Source: Fidelibacterota bacterium
Lineage (GTDB): Bacteria > Pseudomonadota > Alphaproteobacteria > Rhodospirillales > Rhodospirillaceae
DNA: 64,000 bases
NCBI GenBank assembly: GCA_947476625.1
Contig: CANJRA010000014.1
Location: 1-64,000 of the forward strand
Direction: 5' to 3'
Of the stretch, positions 14,435 to 22,872 are shown in pieces. The notes under the pieces were generated by a model, which saw only the letters and a program-made list of their open reading frames with translations, was not told the DNA's origin and searched no databases. The position numbers and the translations under genes are program-made. The stretch's first letter is position 1, and each line of letters opens with the position of its first letter.

Positions 14435-15978
14435 ATCCTGGCGTAGCACCCCCGGAAAGCAAAACGTTAGCCGAAATCCGCGCCGATGTCGGTAATACGA
14501 CTCTGGTCTGGTTGTTAGGCGCAGGTCTTCTCGGCGTCACCGTCAGTCTGTCGCGTATTCTGGATGTTGGTTGGAAGCCGGTGATGGCTTTGCACATCGC
14601 CGTGGTGGGGGTGCTTGCGGTGCTTGTGTGGTTGCGAAAGCAACTTCCGCCGGTTGTTCGTTCCACCATCATCGTTGTCCTTATGTTTGCCATCGGCATA
14701 GGTGGAAACGTTTCCTTCGGACTGCCTGCGGGCATTCTCTTTTTTATCTCCGGCAGCATCATGGCTGCGGTTTTTTTCGGCGAACGTGTGGGGTTCGCTT
14801 GCATCGGCCTTACGATTGTCCTGCAGACAATTGTGTTTCTCGCATTCAAGGTCGGGCTGCTGATAAGGCCGGACTATGCCGCATTCGCTCTGGCGCCGAC
14901 GACCTGGATTTCTAATGCGAGTGCCGCTGTTGTCGCGGCGATTGGTCCGCTTATCGCGGTGTCGCGTTTCACCTATCACCTTGATCTCGAGCGACGCCGG
15001 GCCGAAGCGGCCAGCAGCGCCAAATCTGATTTTCTCGCTGTCATGAGCCATGAACTGCGCACGCCCCTCACGGCCATTCTTGGTTTTGCCGACTTGATGA
15101 TGGTCGACAACCTGACGCAGCAGCAGGCGGACCGCGTATCGAAGATTTCGACATCGGGGAAGTTGTTGCTCGATCTTCTGAACGACGTTCTGGATTTCTC
15201 CAAAATTGACGCTCAGCGCCTGCAGTTGGAACAGGTATCTTTTAGTCTGCGCGAAGTCATGGGCGAGGCGCACGATTTAATGCTTCCGCCGGCGCGTCAG
15301 AAGAAACTCGATTGCCGCCTCGACTACGCGCAGCGACTGCCGGATACGCTCATCGGTGATCCGGCACGTTTGCGCCAGGTGATGCTGAATCTGGTGAGCA
15401 ATGCCATTAAGTTTACGGCGCGCGGACGAGTTGCCGTGCACATATCGCAACGTGCGGAAGCGGTTGGAAAACAGGTGCTGCTGGTGCAGGTCGCCGATAC
15501 CAGCATCGGCATATCGCCGGAACAGCAGGCTAAATTGTTTCAGCCGCTTGTTCAGGTCGATCAAGGAACGGCACGCCGCTATGGCTGCACCGGATTAGGC
15601 CTCACGATCTGCCGCCGCTTAGTCGAACTTATGGGCGGCGAGATCAGCATATCATCGAAGGAAGGCGAGGGGGCGACGTTCACATTCACCATGCCGCTGT
15701 TGGAAAATCGCGCGATTGCTTTTACGAAGCTTGCCGGGCCGGTTGCCCTGCCGATCCGCACGAATGCGCGGGTCTTGGGTGCGACATTGAAGGCCGGCGA
15801 AACCATTGCGTATGCGCTCGGCGCGGCGCGTAAAGGTTACCTCGTGCCCGCCAAAGGCGCTGTCGAGATCAACGGCGTTCGCATTGATACGCGTGACGGC
15901 GCTGCGATTGATAACGAAGCAGACTTGAAGATCACAGCGCTTGAAGACGCCGAAGTTGTCATGGTTGACGCGGCGTAA
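14431..15978 (+). CDS. Membrane histidine kinase fused to a pirin-like half cupin
   Basis: 515 residues. Five or six transmembrane helices occupy about residues 20-190, followed by a HisKA dimerisation domain with the phosphoacceptor in MSHELRTPLTAILGF and an HATPase_c domain with the N box LVSNAIKFT. The G1 box reads ADTSIGIS, where DxGxG is expected, and the G2 box reads YGCTGLGL, where GGTGLGL is expected. Normal kinases end at about TFTMPL (residue 424). Here about 85 further residues match the C-terminal cupin of pirin/YhhW proteins (NARVLGATLKAGETIAYALG, then ITALEDAEVVMVD). The fusion probably arose by recombination. Start is GTG, coupled to the upstream amidohydrolase. Confidence 0.78.
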   Translation: MNPGVAPPESKTLAEIRADVGNTTLVWLLGAGLLGVTVSLSRILDVGWKPVMALHIAVVGVLAVLVWLRKQLPPVVRSTIIVVLMFAIGIGGNVSFGLPAGILFFISGSIMAAVFFGERVGFACIGLTIVLQTIVFLAFKVGLLIRPDYAAFALAPTTWISNASAAVVAAIGPLIAVSRFTYHLDLERRRAEAASSAKSDFLAVMSHELRTPLTAILGFADLMMVDNLTQQQADRVSKISTSGKLLLDLLNDVLDFSKIDAQRLQLEQVSFSLREVMGEAHDLMLPPARQKKLDCRLDYAQRLPDTLIGDPARLRQVMLNLVSNAIKFTARGRVAVHISQRAEAVGKQVLLVQVADTSIGISPEQQAKLFQPLVQVDQGTARRYGCTGLGLTICRRLVELMGGEISISSKEGEGATFTFTMPLLENRAIAFTKLAGPVALPIRTNARVLGATLKAGETIAYALGAARKGYLVPAKGAVEINGVRIDTRDGAAIDNEADLKITALEDAEVVMVDAA

Positions 15979-16553
15979 GCGGCGAGATGGAAGGAGAGCG
16001 GTGCATGCTACGTGCCGCTCTCCAACCGCGCCACAGCTCTTCCGTATAGAGCAGCGCATTGATCGGGCTCAGCAGTAGCCACGCGACCAGGTACCAAGTC
16101 GGCAGCGGGTTCTCTTTCCAGCGCAGCGAAAAAATCCGCCGTTTCCGATCCAAATCCGAAAAGTGCCGCGAACTGCGCCGGATGAATGGCACAGACCATA
16201 ATCAGGACCGCCAGCGGAATAGCAGTCAGATAATCGTGTACGCGTTGTTCCGTCGGTGAGATGTATCGTTTGGACGCGGCAAAGCTGATGTCCAGGCTCG
16301 TGGTTATTTCATGCGCCAGGAACATCGCAATCATCAGCGCTAAGATCAGCGCGTTTACCTGGAAGAACATACCCGCAAGGGCCGCTATGCCTGCCTGACC
16401 AACAAGCAACATATGCATGAATGACTCGCGCCATCCGGCCGTGTGCGCGATGTCGGCTTTCCGATGGCACGACCAGTCGGCAAAGCCCAAGACCAGCCAC
16501 AAAGGCAGTAGAAAACCTAAAAGCAGGACGTTAGCGACGGTTGTTATATCCAT
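15959..16553 (-). pseudogene. Integral membrane protein gene with a homopolymer frameshift
   Basis: From ATG 16553 the protein MDITTVANVLLLGFLLPLWL has four or so transmembrane helices and the stretch FADWSCHRKADI, which I recognise only as a conserved bacterial membrane protein of unknown role. After FGFGSETAD the frame runs into non-membrane residues. The alternative frame gives WKENPLPTWYLVAWLLLSPI and a natural end EELWRGWRAA, the expected last helix. The switch lies at a run of six A (16129-16134, plus strand), so one base was lost or gained, or this is a sequencing error. The FMN-binding gene lies just upstream on the same strand. Confidence 0.7.
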
Positions 16554-16630
16554 GCCAACTGCAACGGTTGGGCCGTTCAACAGTTCCCGGAAAACGTGAA
16601 AGCCCTAGCAGGTTGAGCTGTTTAAACAGC

Positions 16631-17152
16631 TCAATCGCTGATTTGCTTCAACATATAAGAATGTGTGAGAAGCACCTTCTTCACACCCTCGGTCAGATGA
16701 CGGGCCGACAAGGTTGATCCAGAGACATTGCTGATATCTAGCATTTCATCCCTGGCTCTGTGGCCCGTGAACTGCGCCAGCCATTCGGGCATCGTAATGG
16801 TGTCGTAATCCGAGGCGCATTCCAGAATCTCGATCTGCCGGACGACGCCGTCGTGCGTGAGGGCTATGGCATAGGTAATCCAATCGTCCTTGCCGTTGAC
16901 CTGATCGACGATAAACCAACCGCCGCTGGCGCCGGAAACGCGCCAGGCCTTGAGGCGGCGGTCGTGTACGGGTGCACCGGCCGTGCGTTCTACCGAGGCC
17001 GTCTGGGCCGGGTCCAGGGCCATAAATTTCTGTGTAAACGACGCATGCGGAAACATCAGTCGTTGGGCCTCATCGATGTTCATTAACACCTTGGCCTGGA
17101 CCGGCGCTGCGGCGATGAGAGCCGCTGGAAACAGCATGAAATGGGCACGCAT
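16631..17152 (-). CDS. Exported FMN-binding domain protein
   Basis: 173 residues with a short signal peptide (MRAHFMLFPAALIAAAPVQA). The C-terminal part contains NVSGSTLSARHLTEGVKKVL, which matches the FMN_bind domain of RnfG/NqrC and of ApbE-flavinylated proteins. The Thr in SGST is the probable site of covalent FMN attachment. Such proteins shuttle electrons on the periplasmic side of the membrane. The frameshifted membrane protein follows about 75 bases downstream and is the likely membrane partner. No ApbE gene is present in the window. Confidence 0.78.
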   Translation of the reverse strand: MRAHFMLFPAALIAAAPVQAKVLMNIDEAQRLMFPHASFTQKFMALDPAQTASVERTAGAPVHDRRLKAWRVSGASGGWFIVDQVNGKDDWITYAIALTHDGVVRQIEILECASDYDTITMPEWLAQFTGHRARDEMLDISNVSGSTLSARHLTEGVKKVLLTHSYMLKQISD

Positions 17153-17233
17153 GTGCCCTGTATAACGTCTGAAAAAGGCAGCAGTTTGGACGGTTTTTGC
17201 GCGAATCGCCGCCGGCCGGTATTCCTGGCGGGA

Positions 17234-17635
17234 CTATTTAATAAAGTAACCGCCGACCTTCGGCGTGTCCTTGTCCAGGATCATCGTCAGGGTTTCCGTG
17301 GCGGTCTTGTTCGCGAACATGGTGTGATATTCGATGATGGTAAACTCGCCGTCCGGCAGGCCAGGCAGAGTATTGGTTCTTGTGACGTTGCCAATTTTAC
17401 GGTTTATGACCTTTCCGAGACGCTCACGCATCGGCCCTACCGCATCGGCCCAGTTAGCCTGACCGATCAATTTCTGAAACTCGAAACTCGCGGCAAGCCA
17501 GCTCTCGGAATATTGCTTGGTATCCACAAGTGCGAGCCAGGATTCGCCGGCTTTCTCGGCAGGCGTGGGCGCTTCGCAGCTCATGGCCGAAAACGGCATG
17601 AGTAATGCGATCAGCGCAATCGTCATACATCTCAT
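17234..17635 (-). CDS. DUF4019 domain protein, exported
   Basis: 133 residues with a lipoprotein-like or Sec signal peptide (MRCMTIALIALLMPFSAMSC, a Cys at the end of the hydrophobic part). The mature part matches the DUF4019 pattern: ESWLALVDTKQYSESWLAAS, then a Trp-containing helix and a beta strand FTIIEYHTMFANK. Function of the family is unknown. It starts five bases after the stop of the alpha/beta-hydrolase gene on the same strand, so it is probably the last gene of that operon. Confidence 0.78.
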   Translation of the reverse strand: MRCMTIALIALLMPFSAMSCEAPTPAEKAGESWLALVDTKQYSESWLAASFEFQKLIGQANWADAVGPMRERLGKVINRKIGNVTRTNTLPGLPDGEFTIIEYHTMFANKTATETLTMILDKDTPKVGGYFIK

Positions 17636-17640
17636 CGCAT

Positions 17641-19743
17641 CTACCTCTTTAAATACGCGCAGCTTTCGTCGCCGGGTTCGCGTTTGATGATCCGGTCAAA
17701 CAGTGTGCCTGCACGTTCGATCATGGGATCGACGTCGCTGCCCAGGATGAGTTCCCGTTCAGCCAGGGCAAGCGTCGCCGCAGCATAAGCTTTTGTATAG
17801 GCGTCGCGCGTCGGATAGCGCTCGGCGATCGAGACGCGCGGATCGCTGGCCGCGAGACGTTCATTCTCATTGGGTTCAAAAGGAAGGAAGCTGCCTTCAT
17901 CGCGTGCAAGCCGTTCTGGTGCGCCGGTCGCGGCATTTTGTGGGTTCCATCCCGTGTAAGTGCCCAACGGCACACTGATCTCGGGTAAGCGGATGCCGGC
18001 TTTGTCCAGACCGTCAGCATCGGAAATCGGCAACAATGTCGTAAAGGGTTTGCCAATGCGCGGCGGCAAAATGTCGATAATGCCGTCGGTTGTCAGACGC
18101 GCGCCGAAGTCTAAACGCGGGACTTCTAAGCTGCGTGTGGGCGCGCGCAAGCCCGAGAACTTCGGGAACGTCTCTAGGTATTGGCTCAACTTTCCGAGCG
18201 TGCCGTCGGCAATCGTCGGCATGAAAGAAGGTGGGGGGTCTTTCTTCAGCATCACCCAGCTATCGAGATGCAGTAAGAGCGCGCGCAACAATGGCCGGTA
18301 ATCAAGCGGGTTACGGCAGTGCGCGAGGAGATTGTCGCGCTCGGGCGCCGGGATCAAATGACGCGCGCCGCCGGCGATAAGATAGATCCGCGCGCGCCGA
18401 TCGGGCGCGATATCGGCGCTGCCGTCGACGGCGGTGTGGGTGAGGGATGCGCCGCGCGCCCAATATTCCGTGGCGGAATTAACGTAGAACAGCTTAGGCA
18501 CGGCATTCAAACCATTGGCGCGGTCGAGCATGCTGCCGGTTTTATTGTTGACCGGATCGGTCTGCGTACTTGTGGAAAAAGGAAAACGATCAGTTGCGGA
18601 ATCCAGATCGACGTCCGGTCCAAAGGCGCGGCCTGGCTGCGCGAAGCGGTGTTTGAAGCCGCCGCGCCCGGCGCCGGGATCGCTGAGCAACGCCCCATCG
18701 AATGCCATGCGCCCGCGCCCATCGGCAGCCAATCCGGAGTAGACCATGCTTTGCAGCAGTCGTGCGCTGTGCGCCGTGCCGACCGCGATGACGGCGGTGG
18801 GAAGCGCGCCGCCGCCGGTCGTCAACGGATTGGGTGTGCCGTATCGGTCGCTGCGTTCACCGCGGAAAAACAAAAGCGTATCGTGCACGCCGGCCAGTCC
18901 GAGACCGCTCACGCGTGGTCCGCGCGCGGTGTAGGTGACGGCGTAAATCGCGCCGGGCTTGAAACCGCCTTCAAGCGTGATAATCGCGGGATCGTAAACC
19001 GCGCGTCCGTCGGCGGTGTACCCGAGAACCATTTGTTGCGCGGGATAGCTGTGCGTGCGCCAAGCGCGGTGTCGCGCACTGTCAGCATGTCGTTGGCGTC
19101 GTCGGGACCGAGCGGTTCGTAGCCGACCGAGGCAGGCGCAATATGGCGTGCGCTGTTCGTCGGCTGCGTCACGGCGATTTCGCCGCTTACGCGTCCATAG
19201 ATGGGCTTTCCGCCTTCGCTTGCGATCGGCGCGCAGGCGTGCGTCGCCCGGGGCTACATCCCAACTCCATCCTGTCGAGAGCAATGTGTATCCTTGCTCC
19301 ATCAGGAAACCATTGCCCGTATCCGCAACACTCAGCGGCAGGTTCGCGGCGCTCGCATCATTGAACCGGGATAATAGTGTCAGGTCACCGCGATGGTTTG
19401 CGTCATAGAGCAAACGCCCGTTTGCGCGCGCGGCGTCGAGCGGCTTTAAGAGTATGAAATCAGTCGCGAAGGTCACGCGGCCTTGCGCATCGCGTGGGGC
19501 AAGTCTGATGTCCGTGATCGACTGATTTTCTGCGGCACCCGCTTCGATCGCCAAATAGAGGCGTCCGCGAATGCGTTCGTAGGGACCAACATTGCCGAAG
19601 GTCTTGCCGCCGGCAAGGATGGTGCGCTCCAACACCTCGATGCGGTCGACGTCTGCCGCCGCGGGCCGCGCGCTCGCAAGCAAACCAATCAGAACCATAA
19701 ATGGTAGTGCCGCAAAACACCGCAGCATAGAAACGTGCCTCAT
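17641..19743 (-). CDS. Secreted alpha/beta-hydrolase-domain protein with scrambled segment
   Basis: 700 residues with a signal peptide (PFMVLIGLLASARPAAA). The family is the large secreted alpha/beta hydrolase domain type found in alphaproteobacteria; FGNVGPYERIRGRLY and NHRGDLTLLSRFNDA are its usual N-terminal marks. Between about 19230 and 19025 the frame encodes an Arg-rich stretch (RKRRRKAHLWTRKRR) unlike the family. In another frame the same DNA gives the expected PIASEGGKPIYGRVSG and ARHIAPASVGYEPLGPDD. Two opposite single-base indels, near 19225 and 19028, thus scramble about 65 residues but restore the frame. Activity is doubtful. A DUF4019 gene follows. Confidence 0.75.
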   Translation of the reverse strand: MRHVSMLRCFAALPFMVLIGLLASARPAAADVDRIEVLERTILAGGKTFGNVGPYERIRGRLYLAIEAGAAENQSITDIRLAPRDAQGRVTFATDFILLKPLDAARANGRLLYDANHRGDLTLLSRFNDASAANLPLSVADTGNGFLMEQGYTLLSTGWSWDVAPGDARLRADRKRRRKAHLWTRKRRNRRDAADEQRTPYCACLGRLRTARSRRRQRHADSARHRAWRTHSYPAQQMVLGYTADGRAVYDPAIITLEGGFKPGAIYAVTYTARGPRVSGLGLAGVHDTLLFFRGERSDRYGTPNPLTTGGGALPTAVIAVGTAHSARLLQSMVYSGLAADGRGRMAFDGALLSDPGAGRGGFKHRFAQPGRAFGPDVDLDSATDRFPFSTSTQTDPVNNKTGSMLDRANGLNAVPKLFYVNSATEYWARGASLTHTAVDGSADIAPDRRARIYLIAGGARHLIPAPERDNLLAHCRNPLDYRPLLRALLLHLDSWVMLKKDPPPSFMPTIADGTLGKLSQYLETFPKFSGLRAPTRSLEVPRLDFGARLTTDGIIDILPPRIGKPFTTLLPISDADGLDKAGIRLPEISVPLGTYTGWNPQNAATGAPERLARDEGSFLPFEPNENERLAASDPRVSIAERYPTRDAYTKAYAAATLALAERELILGSDVDPMIERAGTLFDRIIKREPGDESCAYLKR

Positions 19744-19896
19744 AAATCAAACCCCTTAGTATCCCCAGCGCAGTATGCCCAATCTTTGGCCATAGTCACG
19801 CTTTGGAAGGCGATAGGACGGAAAACGCCGTCCCGGAGGCCGGGAAAAAGGCGGGTTCTACCTCAACCTTGGTTTTTAGGGGGACGTGAGGCCCAT

Positions 19897-19929
19897 AAAA
19901 AAACGGCGCCGCCTTTTCGGCGACGCCGT
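19897..19929 (-). terminator. Rho-independent terminator of the DegP/Q gene
   Basis: On the minus strand an 11-bp GC stem (ACGGCGTCGCC/GGCGGCGCCGT, one mismatch) with a short AAAA-containing loop is followed by seven T. It lies about 20 bases after the end of the protease gene, which is on the same strand. Confidence 0.85.
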
Positions 19930-19951
19930 CTTGTATAAAAGCGGGCGGCTT

Positions 19952-21331
19952 TTACGGGACGATAAGCAGCAAGTCTTCGCCGTTCCGTTTAACGAAAAGC
20001 GCCGTCTGGCGATTGGAGCTGGTCATTGCGACGGTGAATTCCTCAACCGAACTCACTTCTTTGCGATTGACCGACACAATAAGGTCGCCCGGCTTCAGGA
20101 ATTGAGCGGCCTGGCTATCGCGTTCGACGTTGGTGACGCGTACGCCGCGCACTTTATCGCCCGGTTCGGTGTTGCTGAAGGTGGCGCCGGCCAAGGCCGG
20201 GCGGCCTTCGGGCCCCTTGGCCGACGCGATGACTTTCTCCTGCGCCGGTTTGCCGATAGTGATCGTGAAGTCTTTCTTCGCGCCGTTGCGCAAGACCGCA
20301 AGTTTCACCGAAGTGCCCAACGTCATCATGCCGATACGATTGCGCAAATCGGACATGGTGCGCAGCGGTTTGCCGTCCAGTTCAATGGCGACGTCGCCCG
20401 CCTTGAGGCCGGCGGCTTCGGCCGGTGAGCCTTTGACCACCGCGCCGATCAAAGCGCCTTCGGTACGATCGATGCCGAGGTTCTTGGCCAGCTCCGGCGT
20501 CATATCTTGAATTTGCACGCCGATTTGTCCGCGGCGCACTTCACCGTATTCGATCAACTGGGCCATAACCGATTTGACCATCGTCGTAGGGATCGCGAAG
20601 CCTACGCCAACGTTGCCGCCCGAAGGTCCAATGATCGCGGTATTGATGCCGATCAACTCGCCCTTGAGATTGACCAGCGCACCGCCCGAATTGCCGGGAT
20701 TAATCGAAGCGTCGGTCTGAATGAAATCTTCGTAGCCCTCGATCGACAGTTGCGAACGCCCGAGCGCCGAGACGATACCGGATGTCACTGTCTGGCCGAG
20801 GCCGAACGGATTGCCGACGGCGACGACATAATCGCCGACGCGCATGGCAGTAGCATCGCCTATGGCAAGCGCTGTCAAGTTCGGGGCTTGGATCTGCAGC
20901 AAGGCAACATCGGTTTCTTTGTCGCCGCCGATCACCTTGGCTGTGTACACGCGCTTGTCGAGCAGCGTGACCGCGATGTCGCTGGCGTCGTCGATGACGT
21001 GGTGGTTGGTGAGGATGTAGCCCTTCTTGGCGTCGATAATGACACCCGAGCCGACGGACGAGCGCTCTTGCGGCGGCAGTTTGTCGGGGAGATCGAAGAA
21101 GCGGCGGAATTTGGGATCCTTGAAAAGCGGATTTTCCTCCATATCCATCTTCGACTTGACCGCCACGTTGACAACGGCCGGCGTGACCTTATCCACCAAC
21201 GGCGCGAGCGTGGGCAGCCCGTCGCGCATGGGAATGGAGATGTCGGCGGCATATAGAGGCGCCGAAAAAGTAAGCGCGAGCGCAACAGCAGTCGCCGCCC
21301 GTGGCAAAAGGCGGGAAATCCGTCCGGTCAT
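19952..21331 (-). CDS. degQ: Periplasmic serine protease Do (DegP/DegQ)
   Basis: 459 residues: signal peptide (cleavage near APLYA-AD), trypsin-like protease and two PDZ domains. The catalytic triad is His111 (TNHHVID), Asp141 (ETDVALL) and Ser215 (GNSGGAL). The first PDZ starts near IGVQIQDMTPELA and the second near GVRVTNVERDSQAAQ. HtrA proteases degrade and refold damaged envelope proteins. The gene is divergent from the sulfate-binding protein gene, with about 420 bases between the starts. DegP and DegQ cannot be told apart from sequence alone. Confidence 0.93.
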   Translation of the reverse strand: MTGRISRLLPRAATAVALALTFSAPLYAADISIPMRDGLPTLAPLVDKVTPAVVNVAVKSKMDMEENPLFKDPKFRRFFDLPDKLPPQERSSVGSGVIIDAKKGYILTNHHVIDDASDIAVTLLDKRVYTAKVIGGDKETDVALLQIQAPNLTALAIGDATAMRVGDYVVAVGNPFGLGQTVTSGIVSALGRSQLSIEGYEDFIQTDASINPGNSGGALVNLKGELIGINTAIIGPSGGNVGVGFAIPTTMVKSVMAQLIEYGEVRRGQIGVQIQDMTPELAKNLGIDRTEGALIGAVVKGSPAEAAGLKAGDVAIELDGKPLRTMSDLRNRIGMMTLGTSVKLAVLRNGAKKDFTITIGKPAQEKVIASAKGPEGRPALAGATFSNTEPGDKVRGVRVTNVERDSQAAQFLKPGDLIVSVNRKEVSSVEEFTVAMTSSNRQTALFVKRNGEDLLLIVP

Positions 21332-21751
21332 GTGAATGTGGCCTTTCGTGCCAAAATTTTCGCACCGGGTACAAAGCGCGCTGACGCGCGTTTTCCACCG
21401 AAGCCCCCCAGTTCGAGGAATACGCTGATGTTACTCCGGCGGTGGGGCGGATCAATCGCTGATAACAGCTATTTAATGACAATATTTGCTGCGGAATGAG
21501 GGTTTTAGCCGGCATAGCCCCAGGTATTGGCCAGGCATTGAAAATGCCGTCTATCGCTGGTTTAGAATGCGTTCTGGGTTAGGTTTTCGGGGCGAAGGGA
21601 TAAAATCCCACTGGTCCCGTACGAAAAAAGAGAAAAATCTGTCAAAACTCATATCTCTATCGAAATGGTAGGGTATTGCGGCGCGACAAGCTGCCGCAGG
21701 CGCAAGATGATGCGTCATCACATTGCAACTACGCTTATGGGGATTTCCGAT
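21332..21751 (+). other. Divergent intergenic region, degQ / sulfate-binding protein
   Basis: 420 bases without a supported gene, AT-richer than its flanks. It must hold the promoters of both genes. The only structured site I see is an inverted repeat GATGA-TGCG-TCATC near 21709-21722, upstream of the binding-protein start. It is a possible but unproven operator for the Rrf2 regulator further down the cluster. Confidence 0.4.
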
Positions 21752-22795
21752 ATGCGCGCCCACCTGATCAATCCACAGCGTCTTGGCGAGAGCCTGGTTT
21801 TCGCCGCCTTCGTATTCTTGATTCTGGTACTGGTCGGTTTCGGGCGCCCCGCGCATGCGGCTGACACAACCATCCTCAATGTCTCTTACGATCCGACCCG
21901 CGAACTGTATCAAGAGTACAACGCGGCTTTCGCCAAATATTGGAAAGCCAAGACCGGCGACAACTTAACGGTCCAGCAGTCGCACGGCGGCTCGGGCAAG
22001 CAGTCGCGCTCGGTTATCGACGGCTTAAAGGCTGATGTGGTGACCCTCGCGCTGGCTTATGACATCGACGTCATCGCCGAGAAAGCCAAGGTGCTGCCGA
22101 GCGATTGGCAGAAGCGCTTGGCCAACAACAGCGCGCCCTACACCTCGACGATCGTCTTCGTCGTGAAGAAGGGCAACCCCAAGGGTATTAAAGACTGGGA
22201 CGATCTGGTGAAGCCGGGCGTCGCGGTTATCACGCCAAATCCCAAGACTTCGGGCGGCGCACGGTGGAACTATCTCGCCGCGTGGGGCTACGCGCTGCAG
22301 AAGAATGGCGGCGATGCCGCTAAAGCGCAGGAGTTTGTCGCGAAGCTTTATAAAAATGCACCGGTGCTGGACTCAGGCGCCCGCGGTTCGACCATCACAT
22401 TTGCGCAGCGCGATCTGGGCGACGTGCTCCTCGCGTGGGAAAACGAAGCTTATCTGGCGCTCAAGGAATTCGGCGCCGACAAATTCGAGATCATTGCGCC
22501 CTCAGTCAGCATTCTTGCCGAACCGCCTGTCGCCGCAATCGATAAGATCGTCGATGCGCGCGGCACCAAAGCAGTCGCCACCGAATATCTCAATTACCTT
22601 TACTCGCCCGAAGGCCAGAAGATCATTGCGAAGAACTACTATCGCCCGCGTTCGGCTGAAGCCGCCGCTGGGGCGCCTGTGAAACTCGCCGATATCAAAT
22701 TGTTCACCGTCGATGACGTCTTCGGCGGATGGAAAAAAGCCCAGAGCACGCACTTCGACGACGGCGGCGTGTTCGACAAAATCTACCAACCCTAA
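21752..22795 (+). CDS. sbp: Sulfate/thiosulfate-binding periplasmic protein
   Basis: 347 residues from ATG 21752, chosen because GGGGA lies nine bases upstream and the signal peptide ([20 protein letters not shown]) is then near the N-terminus; the frame is open to 21665. The mature part has the family marks [32 protein letters not shown] and [19 protein letters not shown], the last two lining the sulfate site. It delivers sulfate to the CysTWA transporter, which is encoded 4.3 kb downstream after a TonB receptor and a porin rather than next to it. Confidence 0.93.
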   Translation: MRAHLINPQRLGESLVFAAFVFLILVLVGFGRPAHAADTTILNVSYDPTRELYQEYNAAFAKYWKAKTGDNLTVQQSHGGSGKQSRSVIDGLKADVVTLALAYDIDVIAEKAKVLPSDWQKRLANNSAPYTSTIVFVVKKGNPKGIKDWDDLVKPGVAVITPNPKTSGGARWNYLAAWGYALQKNGGDAAKAQEFVAKLYKNAPVLDSGARGSTITFAQRDLGDVLLAWENEAYLALKEFGADKFEIIAPSVSILAEPPVAAIDKIVDARGTKAVATEYLNYLYSPEGQKIIAKNYYRPRSAEAAAGAPVKLADIKLFTVDDVFGGWKKAQSTHFDDGGVFDKIYQP

Positions 22796-22872
22796 TTTTA
22801 TAACGTTCAGCCGCTACATCAAATTTTCGCCTAAATCTCCAGTAAATAGATATACAATAAGGAGTCTATGTT

